From an uncultured Roseovarius sp. (GTDB lineage: Bacteria > Pseudomonadota > Alphaproteobacteria > Rhodobacterales > Rhodobacteraceae): DNA of 64,000 nt. The notes beneath the pieces were generated by a model. The model was not told where the DNA came from. It did no database searches and saw only the letters and a list, made by a program, of their open reading frames with translations. The DNA lies in contig NZ_CAMYMD010000100.1 of the NCBI RefSeq assembly GCF_947259555.1, positions 83,361-147,360 on the forward strand, in the 5' to 3' direction. Shown here in pieces: positions 26,355 to 34,750 of this stretch (within the stretch, counting starts at the first letter, position 1; each line of letters starts with the position of its first letter). Both the position numbers and the translations under genes were made by a program.

Positions 26355-27092
26355 ATGAAACTGCTTCTTATCAACCCGAACACAACCGCTTCGATGACCC
26401 GAAAGGCCGAAGTGGCGGCCCGCAATGTGGCCCGCCCCGACACCCAGCTGATCGCGACCACCTCGAAATCCGGGCCGCACAGCATCGAAGGGTTCTACGA
26501 TGTTGCCGTTTGCGTGCCCGGACTGCTGGAAGAGGCACGGCAGCACCGCGATGTCGATGCGGTTATTGTTGCCTGTTTCGACGACACCGGGCTGGACGCC
26601 ATGCGCTGCCTGTTTGACGTCCCCGTCATCGGCATCGGTGAGGCAGGTTATCACGCGGCGGCCATGGTGTCGCACCGGTTCTCGGTGGTGACGACGCTTA
26701 GCCGATCGGTGGCCGGCATATCCGACAATCTCAATCGCTACGGTCTCGCAGCGAAATGCGCCAGCGTCAGGGCCACCGACATTCCGGTGTTGAAACTGGA
26801 GGAGCGCGATCCGGCCAGTCTTGCACAAATCCGGTCCGAAATCAGAGCCGCCATCGAAATTGACAAGGCCGAGGCAGTCGTCCTCGGCTGCGCTGGCATG
26901 GCCAACCTGATGCAAGAGCTTTCCGAGGAATTCGGCATTCCGATAATCGACGGCATTGCCTGCGCGATTGGGATGGCGGAGGCATTGGTGGCGGCCGGTC
27001 TTTCAACGTCAAAGGTGGGGGCCTATGCGCCTGCCGTGAACAAGCAGGATGTTGTTGGCGACCTGATGAGCGAAGCTACGGCCCGTCCATAG
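26355..27092 (+). CDS. Aspartate/glutamate racemase family, hydantoin racemase-like
   Basis: A 245-residue cytoplasmic enzyme with the opening MKLLLINPNTTASMT and two catalytic-type cysteines, Cys74 in VACFDDTGLD and Cys179 in VLGCAGM, at the spacing seen in hydantoin racemase (HyuE) and aspartate racemases. It would interconvert enantiomers, perhaps of a 5-substituted hydantoin or an amino acid carried by the importer it follows by nine bases. Maleate isomerase-like enzymes share this fold, so the substrate is open. Confidence 0.82.
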   Translation: MKLLLINPNTTASMTRKAEVAARNVARPDTQLIATTSKSGPHSIEGFYDVAVCVPGLLEEARQHRDVDAVIVACFDDTGLDAMRCLFDVPVIGIGEAGYHAAAMVSHRFSVVTTLSRSVAGISDNLNRYGLAAKCASVRATDIPVLKLEERDPASLAQIRSEIRAAIEIDKAEAVVLGCAGMANLMQELSEEFGIPIIDGIACAIGMAEALVAAGLSTSKVGAYAPAVNKQDVVGDLMSEATARP

Positions 27093-27227
27093 GGCGGTCC
27101 GCCCCCCGAGTTTTCGGTAGAGCACGCGGGATTGGCACATGCCGGAAGCGGTCAAGATACGCCTTGGCACCGCCTACACGGCGACGCAAGCCCGCAGCTT
27201 TGCCCGGTCTACAAGACACGCTTCCCG

Positions 27228-28706
27228 CTATCGCATGACGAACGGGTTCGTCATGGGCGTTTGTGATGTGCTGACCCACGTCGTCCTGGTGCGCGTGTAG
27301 TCCAGCACCGCCTCCAGCCCCGCTTCGCGCCCATATCCCGAGTGGTCAAAACCACCGAAGGGCGCAATCGGCGAAATGGCGCGGTAGGTGTTGATCCAGC
27401 AAATCCCGGCGCGCAATCTTTGGGATACGCGATGCGCCCGCGCGAGGTTTTCGGTGAATACACCAGATCCCAACCCGTACGGCGTTGCATTGGCCAGGGC
27501 GATGGCCTCTTCTTCGGTGTCGAAGGGCAAAAGCGACATCACCGGCCCGAACATTTCGACATGCAGCGTTTCGGTATCGGGGTCCGCGCACTCCACAAGG
27601 GTCGGTGCCATGAAATTGCCAGCCCGGTCCAGCGCCGCACCGCCGAACCGGATTTTCGCCCCTCGGGCACGCGCACCGGCAAGGGTGTCGGTGATCCGTT
27701 CGATCTGTGCGCGGGTGCAAAGCGGTCCGATATGCGTCCCGGGCAACAGCGGGTCCCCGACGACAATGCCGGCGGCCTTTTCCTCGATACGCTGTGCAAG
27801 ACTCTCAAAAACGGAACGCTGTACAAGGCCGCGGGATCCGGCGACGCAACTTTGACCGGAGGCCCCGAAGTTACCGGCGATCAAGCCATTCGCAGCCCCG
27901 TCAAGATCGGCGTCCTCGAACACCAGGATCGGAGACTTGCCGCCCAGTTCGAGCGTGGTGACCGCGAAATTCTCGGCCGAGTTGCGGACCACGTGGCGCG
28001 CGGTCTCCGGCCCGCCGGTAAAGGCGATCCGGTCCACACCGGGGTGCTGCGTCAACGGAATGGCGCAGTTCTCCGCATCCCCGGTGATGACCGAGACGAC
28101 ACCCGGCGGAAAGCCCGCCTGCTCGATCAGGCGGGCCAATTCGAACATCGGGGCGGGGGCCACTTCTGACGCTTTCAGGACGACGGCACATCCCGCCGCC
28201 AACGCGGGCCCCAGTTTTGTCGCGGTCAGGAACATCTGCGCGTTCCACGGCACGATGGCGGCGACCACACCGATCGGAAGGCGTTGGGTAAAGACGTGCA
28301 TATCCGGCTTGTCGATGGGCAGGACCGCGCCCTCGATCTTGTCGGCAAGCCCGGCATAATAGCGATAATAGTCGCCGACATAGGCGGTCTGACCTTTGGT
28401 TTCGGCCAGCAGCTTGCCGCTGTCCGTCGTCTCGACCCGGCCGATCTCTCCGGCGTGCTCTTCCACAAGGTCGGCAAGACGATACAGTAGCTTGCCACGG
28501 GCGGTCTGGCTCATGTCGCGCCAGACGGGATCATCCATCACACGCGTGGCGGCCCGCACCGCGCGGTCCACGTCTTCCGGCGCGGCACAGGCGAACGTGG
28601 CCCAATCCCCGCCGGTCGCGGGATTGACCGAAGTCATCGTCTGACGGGCGGCGCCATCGGTCCACTCTCCGTCGATGAAAAGGCGGTAATGCGGTTTCTG
28701 GTCCAT
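27228..28706 (-). CDS. Aldehyde dehydrogenase of the monooxygenase operon
   Basis: A 492-residue ALDH with [35 protein letters not shown], the base Glu in LELGGKSP and the nucleophile Cys in GQSCVAGSR, so it is catalytically complete. It has KASE where KPSE is usual in the cofactor site. The ATG at 28706 follows AAGGA by 8 bases; another ATG at 28721 overlaps the upstream stop. It is the last gene of a five-gene minus-strand operon and probably oxidises the aldehyde left after the monooxygenase and hydrolase steps. Confidence 0.87.
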   Translation of the reverse strand: MDQKPHYRLFIDGEWTDGAARQTMTSVNPATGGDWATFACAAPEDVDRAVRAATRVMDDPVWRDMSQTARGKLLYRLADLVEEHAGEIGRVETTDSGKLLAETKGQTAYVGDYYRYYAGLADKIEGAVLPIDKPDMHVFTQRLPIGVVAAIVPWNAQMFLTATKLGPALAAGCAVVLKASEVAPAPMFELARLIEQAGFPPGVVSVITGDAENCAIPLTQHPGVDRIAFTGGPETARHVVRNSAENFAVTTLELGGKSPILVFEDADLDGAANGLIAGNFGASGQSCVAGSRGLVQRSVFESLAQRIEEKAAGIVVGDPLLPGTHIGPLCTRAQIERITDTLAGARARGAKIRFGGAALDRAGNFMAPTLVECADPDTETLHVEMFGPVMSLLPFDTEEEAIALANATPYGLGSGVFTENLARAHRVSQRLRAGICWINTYRAISPIAPFGGFDHSGYGREAGLEAVLDYTRTRTTWVSTSQTPMTNPFVMR

Positions 28707-28717
28707 TGCGTGATCCT

Positions 28718-29752
28718 TCATTGAAAGGCGGGCATGACGTCGTCAATGAACCGCGCAAGGGACGCGCGCTTGCGCGCCGAATCCATGCCGGAATCAACCC
28801 AGAAGGCAAATTCGTCATAGCCAAGATCTTCGTAGCGTTTCAGGCGGTCAATCACCTCCTGTTTCGTACCGAAAAGAAGATCGCGCTGCAATTTCTCTGG
28901 CGCAATCATCGGGTTGGCCGCGATCTCGTCCTGGGACAACGACTTGATCAAGCCCTGGCTGACCGGGCGTTCGTTCTTGAACCACGCGAAGAAATAGGCG
29001 TAGTAGCGCGAAATCTCTCGTGCGGCGACAGCCACATCATCGTCATCCGCGCCGACATAGGCGTGTTGCAACAGCATGATTTTGGGACGGGGGCCACCCT
29101 GTCCGTCGCAGGCCGCAGTGAACCGGTCCATCAGGGATGTCACCTCGTCCATCCCTTGCCAAAGCGGTGTGACCTGTACGTTGAACCCGTTTTTCACCGC
29201 GAATTCGTGGCTGTTGGGGTCCCGTGCCGCGATCCAGATCGGCGGCCCGCCCCGTTGGACCGGTTTCGGTGCCGAACTTGTGGACGGAAACGCAAAGAAC
29301 GCACCTTCATGGTCGCAATCGCCCGCCCAAAGCCGGGGCAATAGCGGGGCCATCTCGCGCATCCGCTGGCCCGCGGTCCAGGCATCCAGCCCGGGCACCA
29401 TCCGTTCGTATTCATAGCTGTAGGCCCCCCGCGCGATACCCAGCTCGATCCGGCCAGCCGTGATCTGATCTGCCGCAGCCGCCTCACCGGCCAGCCGGAT
29501 CGGATGCCAGAAGGGCGCGATGACCGTGCCGGTGCCCAGGCGAATGTTCTTCGTATGATGCGCCAGATCGACCAGCGGCAGAAACGGATTGGGGGCCATG
29601 GTAAATTCCATGCCGTGATGTTCGCCTGTCCAGATAGCCCGCATTCCCCCCTCATCGGCCATTTTGCAGAGACCGACAAAATCCTTGTAGAGCGTGTCGT
29701 AGTCCTGGTCCGGAGTCAGGCGCTCCATATGCGCGAAAAGGGAAAAATCCAT
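28718..29752 (-). CDS. Luciferase-like FMN-dependent monooxygenase (LLM family)
   Basis: A 344-residue TIM-barrel flavin monooxygenase. It shows AIWTGEHHGMEFTMAPNPFLPLVDLAHHTKNIRLGTGTVIAPFWHPIRLAGEAAAADQITAGRIELGIARG, the classic F420/FMN luciferase region. Enzymes of this family (RutA, nitrilotriacetate and alkanesulfonate monooxygenases) use reduced flavin supplied by a separate reductase, here the next upstream gene. The substrate cannot be read from sequence. It lies 12 bases after the reductase gene, and its stop overlaps a possible start of the ALDH gene. Confidence 0.87.
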   Translation of the reverse strand: MDFSLFAHMERLTPDQDYDTLYKDFVGLCKMADEGGMRAIWTGEHHGMEFTMAPNPFLPLVDLAHHTKNIRLGTGTVIAPFWHPIRLAGEAAAADQITAGRIELGIARGAYSYEYERMVPGLDAWTAGQRMREMAPLLPRLWAGDCDHEGAFFAFPSTSSAPKPVQRGGPPIWIAARDPNSHEFAVKNGFNVQVTPLWQGMDEVTSLMDRFTAACDGQGGPRPKIMLLQHAYVGADDDDVAVAAREISRYYAYFFAWFKNERPVSQGLIKSLSQDEIAANPMIAPEKLQRDLLFGTKQEVIDRLKRYEDLGYDEFAFWVDSGMDSARKRASLARFIDDVMPAFQ

Positions 29753-29764
29753 CCCGGGTTCCTT

Positions 29765-30685
29765 TCATGCGTTGTGCGTTTCGCCGGCAACTTCATCGCC
29801 CAGGTAAAGCGTGAATGCGCGGCCTCGCGTTTCGAGGGCAAAGCGGGCCATCATCGTCGTGATCGCCGGCGTGGTGTATCGCTGGACCGGCAGATCGTCT
29901 GGCGCGACGCAGCGCAGCCCCGTATCGGCGGTTCGCGCCGTCGCCGTGGCCAGAACATAGGTGTGGTGCGTCCCGAGCCTGTGATCGTCAAAGGCCGAGT
30001 AGACCCGGTTCAGATCCGCCGAAATCCCGCGCTGTGCCAGCCCGGCGGCCAGGGCTTCCAACTGGTTGGTCCGGCCTTGCATGGTGATCTGGGGTGGTCT
30101 CAGGCCATCGGCCGTCTGCTCCAGAAGGATGCCGGCCTCGGTCTCGATGATCGCCCCGACGACCGCGCCGCGTTCCGCGCTTTCGCCGGTCGCGCGTTCC
30201 AGCCCGAGGCTGAAATAGCGCCCGCCGCCATAGCCCAACCCCGCGCTGCCATCGTGATCGAAGGCAACAACCCGGCCCAGAAGGATACAGTGATCGCCCG
30301 CCGGGATCGCCTGTTGGGTCGCGCAGGAGAAACGCGCCACCGCGCCCCGGATGACGGGAACATCGTGCAGGTCGATATCATGCGCGACCCGCGCGAACCT
30401 GTCGCCTTTGAACCCGGCAAAGGTATTCGACACATCTTCCTGCCCTTCCGCCAGGACACTGACAGCAAAATGCGACGCGGCCCGAAACGTCTCGAACGAC
30501 GACAGGGACTTGCCCGGGCAAACCAACAGCAACGGCGGGTCCAGCGAAACCGAGGCGAAAGAATTTGCCGTGAAACCTACCGGTTGTCCCTCCGGCGTGC
30601 GCGCGGTGATCACCGTCACGCCAGTCAGGAAGCTGCCGAATGCATTGCGCAGGTCGCGCGGGTTGAAATCCGTCATCGCTGACAC
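29765..30685 (-). CDS. Flavin reductase with an extra C-terminal domain
   Basis: A 306-residue protein. Residues 8-165 are a flavin reductase domain (LRNAFGSFLTGVTVITARTPEGQPVGFTANSFASVSLDPPLLLVC and DVSNTFAGFKGDRF), which would supply reduced FMN to the LLM monooxygenase encoded next. Residues 175-306 are an added domain beginning AVVGAIIETEAGILLEQ that looks Nudix-like, but the catalytic Nudix-box acids are replaced. Most stand-alone reductases are 160-180 residues, so this is a fusion. The start at 30685 overlaps the end of the hydrolase gene. Confidence 0.82.
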   Translation of the reverse strand: MSAMTDFNPRDLRNAFGSFLTGVTVITARTPEGQPVGFTANSFASVSLDPPLLLVCPGKSLSSFETFRAASHFAVSVLAEGQEDVSNTFAGFKGDRFARVAHDIDLHDVPVIRGAVARFSCATQQAIPAGDHCILLGRVVAFDHDGSAGLGYGGGRYFSLGLERATGESAERGAVVGAIIETEAGILLEQTADGLRPPQITMQGRTNQLEALAAGLAQRGISADLNRVYSAFDDHRLGTHHTYVLATATARTADTGLRCVAPDDLPVQRYTTPAITTMMARFALETRGRAFTLYLGDEVAGETHNA

Positions 30686-31455
30686 TCCCGGGCAAAGCCC
30701 CCAAGTTTGTGGTTCACCATGTCGGCATGGGTCATCGGCATCATGTGAGCCGCACCCTGAATAATCTCGGCACGCCCATCAGGCACCAACGCGGCCATGG
30801 CTTGAGACATCTGCGGCGTCGAATTCGGCTCCCGGCTCCCGGTCATGAACAGCGCGGGCATACGCAGCGCTTCAAGATGCTCCGCCGCCGGTCCGTTCGC
30901 GTGGGCAAAGACCGAATAGGCGGCCTTGTAGCCTGCGGGATCGACCCCTCTCAGCCATTCCTCGCAGGCCTTCCGTTCAGGGCACGCGCGCTCACCGAAC
31001 CACCGCGCCAGCGGTTCCGACGGATCGGGGGCCTGCGCCGGATCCAGCATCGCCGCCCGTTCGGAGACGGCCTTGCCAGCAGCGCTGTCGCGGCGAAAAA
31101 TCGCGTTCATCGCCACCACCCCCCGCAGGCGCTCGGGGTACCTTGCCGCCAGGTCCAGCGCGATCATCGCCCCCATCGAATGCCCCACCACGACCGCTGC
31201 ATCGTCAAGACATTCGGCGGCGAGGGCCGTGTAGTCACCCAACCCTGCCGGACCGGGCAGGACCGGGCTGTCGCCATGCCCGGGCATGTCCGGGGCGACC
31301 ACGCTGAATCCATCGGCAACCAGCGCATCGATCTGGCGCGCCCAGGCTTCGGCACGAAGCCCCACGCCGTGCAACATCACGACACGCGGGCCCTGCCCCT
31401 GAACGATCGCAGCAAGAGTGCCAACCTCAGACCGAGGCCGGATTGTCCACGTCAT
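30673..31455 (-). CDS. Alpha/beta-fold hydrolase
   Basis: A 260-residue cytoplasmic hydrolase. It has the oxyanion region VVMLHGVGLRAEAW, the nucleophile elbow VVGHSMGAM with its Ser, and the C-terminal catalytic His in GAAHMMP. The ATG at 31455 follows AAGGA by 9 bases and overlaps the end of the upstream gene by 29 bases; the overlap supports coupling. By analogy with RutD or lactone and amide hydrolases it could cleave the product of the monooxygenase. Confidence 0.82.
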   Translation of the reverse strand: MTWTIRPRSEVGTLAAIVQGQGPRVVMLHGVGLRAEAWARQIDALVADGFSVVAPDMPGHGDSPVLPGPAGLGDYTALAAECLDDAAVVVGHSMGAMIALDLAARYPERLRGVVAMNAIFRRDSAAGKAVSERAAMLDPAQAPDPSEPLARWFGERACPERKACEEWLRGVDPAGYKAAYSVFAHANGPAAEHLEALRMPALFMTGSREPNSTPQMSQAMAALVPDGRAEIIQGAAHMMPMTHADMVNHKLGGFARECQR

Positions 31456-32026
31456 GGCCCAGTTCCTTGAGGTCTTGGTAACGATCACCGATCCGATGAT
31501 GCGGGCGGCCGCTTGTGGCTGCGCCCAGAACGACGACGATTTCATCGGCTCGCGGCGCATCGGGAATCGCGAACTGGATCGTCAGATAATGCGACCGCCG
31601 CCCCGCGTCGTTCTTGTCCATCAGCGGAACCGCGATCGGGGCATTCGCGCCGCCACGCGTATTGGTAAACGCCAGATAGGACTTCGCCTGAACCGCTTCG
31701 CGGTAGTGGTTTCCAAAGCGCAAGGTGTGGATCAGGCCCGAGGCGTGCTCAATCTCGCCATCCAGACCCACGACGGCCGCTTTGCCATAGGCCTCGATCT
31801 TGTCGCCGCCACCGGCCAGCGCGATCATCCGCTCGGTCAGCACCTTGCCCAGTACCGGGCCATAGGCGTGAATCTCGGGTTTCAGGTCCTCGACATAGCG
31901 GCCCGCCCACGGATTGCGCACGACCGCCGCCACGGCGAACATGCGCCAAGGGTCTACGGCGGCTCGAAACCCCTCTGTCAGCACGTCCTCGTCATATGTC
32001 ACGATCTTGCGAATGTCCGGCTGCAT
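31427..32026 (-). CDS. DUF1185 (AA_synth) family protein
   Basis: A 199-residue protein of the poorly understood 'amino acid synthesis' family PF06684. Recognisable stretches are MQPDIRKIVTYDEDVLTEGFRAAVDPWRMFAVAAVVRNPWAGRYVEDL and the GRRSHYLTIQFAIPDAPRADEIVVVLGAATSGRPHHRIGDRYQDL end. No catalytic role is firmly known. The ATG at 32026 follows an AAGGAG site. It is the first gene of the operon with hydrolase, reductase, monooxygenase and ALDH, so it probably acts on the substrate or a ring-opened intermediate. Confidence 0.82.
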   Translation of the reverse strand: MQPDIRKIVTYDEDVLTEGFRAAVDPWRMFAVAAVVRNPWAGRYVEDLKPEIHAYGPVLGKVLTERMIALAGGGDKIEAYGKAAVVGLDGEIEHASGLIHTLRFGNHYREAVQAKSYLAFTNTRGGANAPIAVPLMDKNDAGRRSHYLTIQFAIPDAPRADEIVVVLGAATSGRPHHRIGDRYQDLKELGHDVDNPASV

Positions 32027-32104
32027 GAATGCGCTCCTTTCTGCTTGAGCCGGTTGTCTGACGGGTGGTGGATTTTTACAAATGAAAGAACTATGCACTC
32101 ATCT

Positions 32105-32119
32105 ATTAGTATTACTAAT
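32105..32119. promoter_or_regulatory. 15-bp perfect palindrome between the DUF1185 operon and its divergent LysR gene
   Basis: ATTAGTATTACTAAT is symmetric about T32112 and fits the T-N11-A form of LysR boxes. It lies 14 bases before the preferred LysR start at 32133 and 79 bases before the divergent operon start, as expected for an autoregulated LysR-target pair. Confidence 0.6.
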
Positions 32120-32132
32120 GTCTGGATTGATC

Positions 32133-33002
32133 ATGGCCCGCTCCCTTCCTCCGATGACATGGTTCCGCGTCTTCGAAGCCGCCGCGCGACACCTCAGCTT
32201 TACCGCCGCAGCCGCGGAAATCGGCTTGACGCAATCGGCGGTCAGCCAACAGATCAAGGCGCTTGAGACACGGTTGCGCGTTGCCTTGTTCAATCGGCTG
32301 CCACGTGGGCTTGCGCTTACCGATGACGGACGCCGCTTGCTGCCGCATGTGAGCGCCGCGCTTGAGCGTCTGACTGCCGCAACCGATATGTTTGATGTCG
32401 GGCCGTCAGACGAGCTTCTGACCATCGCCACGTCGGTCAGCATCGCGCAATGGGTTCTGGCCCCTCGTCTGGACGAATTCACGGCAGTGCATCCACACTT
32501 GCGCGTCCGGCTCCTGAGCGCGATCTGGCCGGATGATTTTCAAAGCGCCATGGCAGATGTCGAAATTCGCTTTGGGTCGTCCAAACAAGCCGGCAAGAAC
32601 GCGCATGCGCTGACGCCAAACCGGCTGATCGCACTCACATCACCGAAGCTGACCTGTCGGCTGCCACAGGCGCAGCTGATCGAAACCGTGGGCACCTCAG
32701 ACGGCTGGAAAACCTGGGGCATGGCCGCTGGTCTGCCCGGTCTGACCCCCTCCCTTTTCACCGACAGCTATGGCATGGCGCTGCAACTGGCGGCCCATGG
32801 CCAGGGCGTGGCTCTTGTCAGCGAATTACTCGCCGGTCACGCGTTGGCCTCGGGTCAATTGATCCTGGCGCACGAGGCGGCAATTGATGGCAAGGAGGGC
32901 TATCACCTGACAGTAAATCGACCATCCGGGGCCGCATCGGATTTCAGTGCCTGGCTACTCACACAATCGCAGTCTTTCGGGCAGAGGGAAAATCAGGGCT
33001 GA
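32133..33002 (+). CDS. LysR-family regulator, GcvA-like
   Basis: A 289-residue regulator with MTWFRVFEAAARHLSFTAAAAEIGLTQSAVSQQIKALETRLRVALFNRLPRGLALTDDGRRLLPHV, the GcvA-type helix-turn-helix. The frame is open from 32082, but those extra residues would run through a palindrome that looks like an operator, so 32133 is preferred. It is divergent from the DUF1185-monooxygenase operon and is its likely activator. Confidence 0.87.
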   Translation: MARSLPPMTWFRVFEAAARHLSFTAAAAEIGLTQSAVSQQIKALETRLRVALFNRLPRGLALTDDGRRLLPHVSAALERLTAATDMFDVGPSDELLTIATSVSIAQWVLAPRLDEFTAVHPHLRVRLLSAIWPDDFQSAMADVEIRFGSSKQAGKNAHALTPNRLIALTSPKLTCRLPQAQLIETVGTSDGWKTWGMAAGLPGLTPSLFTDSYGMALQLAAHGQGVALVSELLAGHALASGQLILAHEAAIDGKEGYHLTVNRPSGAASDFSAWLLTQSQSFGQRENQG

Positions 33003-33010
33003 CTGTTGAT

Positions 33011-33053
33011 TGTCACTGAAACCTGACCCGGCATTGTCACCGAGACGTGATCC
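33011..33053 (+). repeat. Two imperfect 19-bp direct repeats, IS-end-like
   Basis: TGTCACTGAAACCTGACCC at 33011-33029 and TGTCACCGAGACGTGATCC at 33035-33053 agree at 15 of 19 positions and are offset by 24 bases. Multiple short repeats starting TGT are typical of IS21-family ends, so this may be what remains of one. Confidence 0.45.
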
Positions 33054-33062
33054 ACCCAATTA

Positions 33063-33224
33063 TTATGGTCTGTGGGTCTTGATGTCGGTGATATCGGTCG
33101 CCCAAACCGCATCGGACGCAGCCCACCGGATCTGCATTTCCCCAGGTTGCGGCGCACCAAGCACATGGAACCTGTCGCCGGTTTTCTGTGCATTCGGGGC
33201 ATGAGCCGTTGCGGCAAGTTTCAT
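33063..33224 (-). pseudogene. Short remnant with transposase-like C-terminus
   Basis: A minus-strand frame of 53 codons ends AVWATDITDIKTHRP followed by a stop. The VWATDITDIKTH piece resembles the first catalytic Asp region of IS3-type DDE transposases, which continue for about 150 more residues that are missing here. The N-terminal half does not resemble a transposase, so this is a decayed or rearranged fragment rather than a gene. Confidence 0.35.
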
Positions 33225-33391
33225 TCCATCCACAACATATTGTCATTACCCCCAACAATTTGCTTTACAGGCCGCGCCGGAGACCGCACCATATATTGTA
33301 TGGGCGAAGGGATTGGCCCCCGCCCGTAGAGCAGGCACCCAGCGCTTGGGGCTCAATACGACCCTCGCGCTATAGCAAATGAGGCGGCGCC

Positions 33392-33892
33392 ATGGCACTT
33401 TCAGAGCAATTCCTGCAAGACGACATTCACCCCATTGATATCGTTGAGCATATCGCCGAACATCACGACTGGGAATTCGACCGCATCGGCGACGACCAGA
33501 TCGCCATGGCCGTCGAAGCCCAATGGCGCACCTATTCCCTCACGCTGGCGTGGTCCGGCTTTGACGAAACGCTGCGATTGGTCTGCACCTTCGAGATGGA
33601 CCCGCCTGCCGAAAAATTGCCCGCACTGTTCGAGATCTTGAATGAAATCAACGATCAGTGCTGGGCTGGCTCCTTTACCTGGTGGGCCGAGCAAAAACTG
33701 ATGGTCTACCGCTACGGTCTGGTGCTGGCAGGTGGTCAGGTCGCCAGCCCCGAGCAGATCGACACGATGCTCCACGCGGCGGTCATGAGCGCAGAGCGCT
33801 ATTACCCCGCACTGCAACTGTCGATCTGGGGCGATCAATCCCCCCGCGACGCCATGCAAGTCGCCATTGCAGAGGCTTACGGCCGCGCGTAA
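33392..33892 (+). CDS. YbjN domain-containing protein
   Basis: A 166-residue soluble protein of the YbjN family (an SRP-chaperone-like fold). Characteristic stretches are EHHDWEFDRIGDDQIAMAVEAQW and AGSFTWWAEQKLMVYRYGLVLAGGQVASPEQIDTML. Biochemical function is not established. It lies 42 bases before proC; in Rhodobacteraceae this gene pair is a conserved arrangement, which supports the call. Confidence 0.85.
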   Translation: MALSEQFLQDDIHPIDIVEHIAEHHDWEFDRIGDDQIAMAVEAQWRTYSLTLAWSGFDETLRLVCTFEMDPPAEKLPALFEILNEINDQCWAGSFTWWAEQKLMVYRYGLVLAGGQVASPEQIDTMLHAAVMSAERYYPALQLSIWGDQSPRDAMQVAIAEAYGRA

Positions 33893-33934
33893 AACTGGCC
33901 CTCTCAAGGCAACGGCAGATGAGGGGGCACATCC

Positions 33935-34750
33935 ATGACACTGGACGATCTGGCTGAAAAGGGTCTCGTCTTGCTCGGCTGCGGCAAGATGGGCAGCGCC
34001 ATGTTGCAGGGCTGGCTCGCGAACGGTTTGCCGCCTGCCTCGGTCTGGGTGATCGACCCCAAACCGTCAGACTGGCTGCGCGGTACCGGCGTTCATCTCA
34101 ATATCGAGTTGCCAAGCAACCCCGCTATCGTTCTGGTGGCGGTCAAGCCCCAAATGATGGGCGAGGCCCTGCCGAGCCTCACGGCAATGGGCAATGGCGC
34201 AACGCTGTTCGTCTCCGTGGCCGCCGGCACACCCATCGCCGCATTCGAGACCATTCTGGGCGACAAGAGCCCGATCGTGCGCGCAATGCCCAACACTCCG
34301 GCCGCCGTCGCGCGGGGCATCACCGCAATCATCGGCAATGCCAATGCGACCAGCGAACAGCTCGATCTCGCCGAGATGCTGCTGCGTGCGGTGGGCCAGG
34401 TCGTGCGCCTCGAACACGAAGGCCAGATGGACGCGGTCACCGGCCTGTCGGGCTCGGGGCCGGCCTATGTGTTTCACATGATCGAATGCATGGCCAAGGC
34501 GGGCGAGGCTCAGGGCCTCTCGCCCGACCTTGCCATGCAATTGGCGCAAGCGACGGTCGCCGGTGCCGGGGCATTGGCCGAGGCGGCAGAAGAGCCGCCC
34601 GCCCAACTGCGCCAGAATGTGACCAGCCCCAATGGAACCACGCAAGCCGGGCTTGAGGTGCTGATGAACGCTGACACAGGCTTGCCACCATTGATGAAAA
34701 AGACCGTCGCCGCCGCCGCCGACCGCTCGCGGGAGCTGCGCAATGGCTGA
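33935..34750 (+). CDS. proC: Pyrroline-5-carboxylate reductase
   Basis: A 271-residue enzyme that reduces pyrroline-5-carboxylate to proline with NAD(P)H. The N-terminal LVLLGCGKMGSAMLQGWL is the Rossmann motif, VRAMPNTPAAVARG and the C-terminal VTGLSGSGPAYVF and VTSPNGTTQAGLEVL are the ProC signatures. Its end overlaps the next gene by 8 bases. Confidence 0.95.
   Translation: MTLDDLAEKGLVLLGCGKMGSAMLQGWLANGLPPASVWVIDPKPSDWLRGTGVHLNIELPSNPAIVLVAVKPQMMGEALPSLTAMGNGATLFVSVAAGTPIAAFETILGDKSPIVRAMPNTPAAVARGITAIIGNANATSEQLDLAEMLLRAVGQVVRLEHEGQMDAVTGLSGSGPAYVFHMIECMAKAGEAQGLSPDLAMQLAQATVAGAGALAEAAEEPPAQLRQNVTSPNGTTQAGLEVLMNADTGLPPLMKKTVAAAADRSRELRNG

Larger units (their letters stand above)
33003..33391. 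other. 389-base intergenic region with insertion-sequence scars
   Basis: It holds two 19-bp related direct repeats right after the LysR stop, then a short minus-strand frame ending in a transposase-like peptide. From about 33225 to 33391 I see no recognisable element; this part is presumably the promoter of the ybjN-like gene. It separates the catabolic island from a housekeeping block. Confidence 0.6.

Noticed and set aside
27093..27227. Terminator between the racemase and aldehyde dehydrogenase genes (GGGCGGTCCGCCC)
   Set aside because: The symmetric sequence leaves too small a loop for a good stem and no T-run follows directly.
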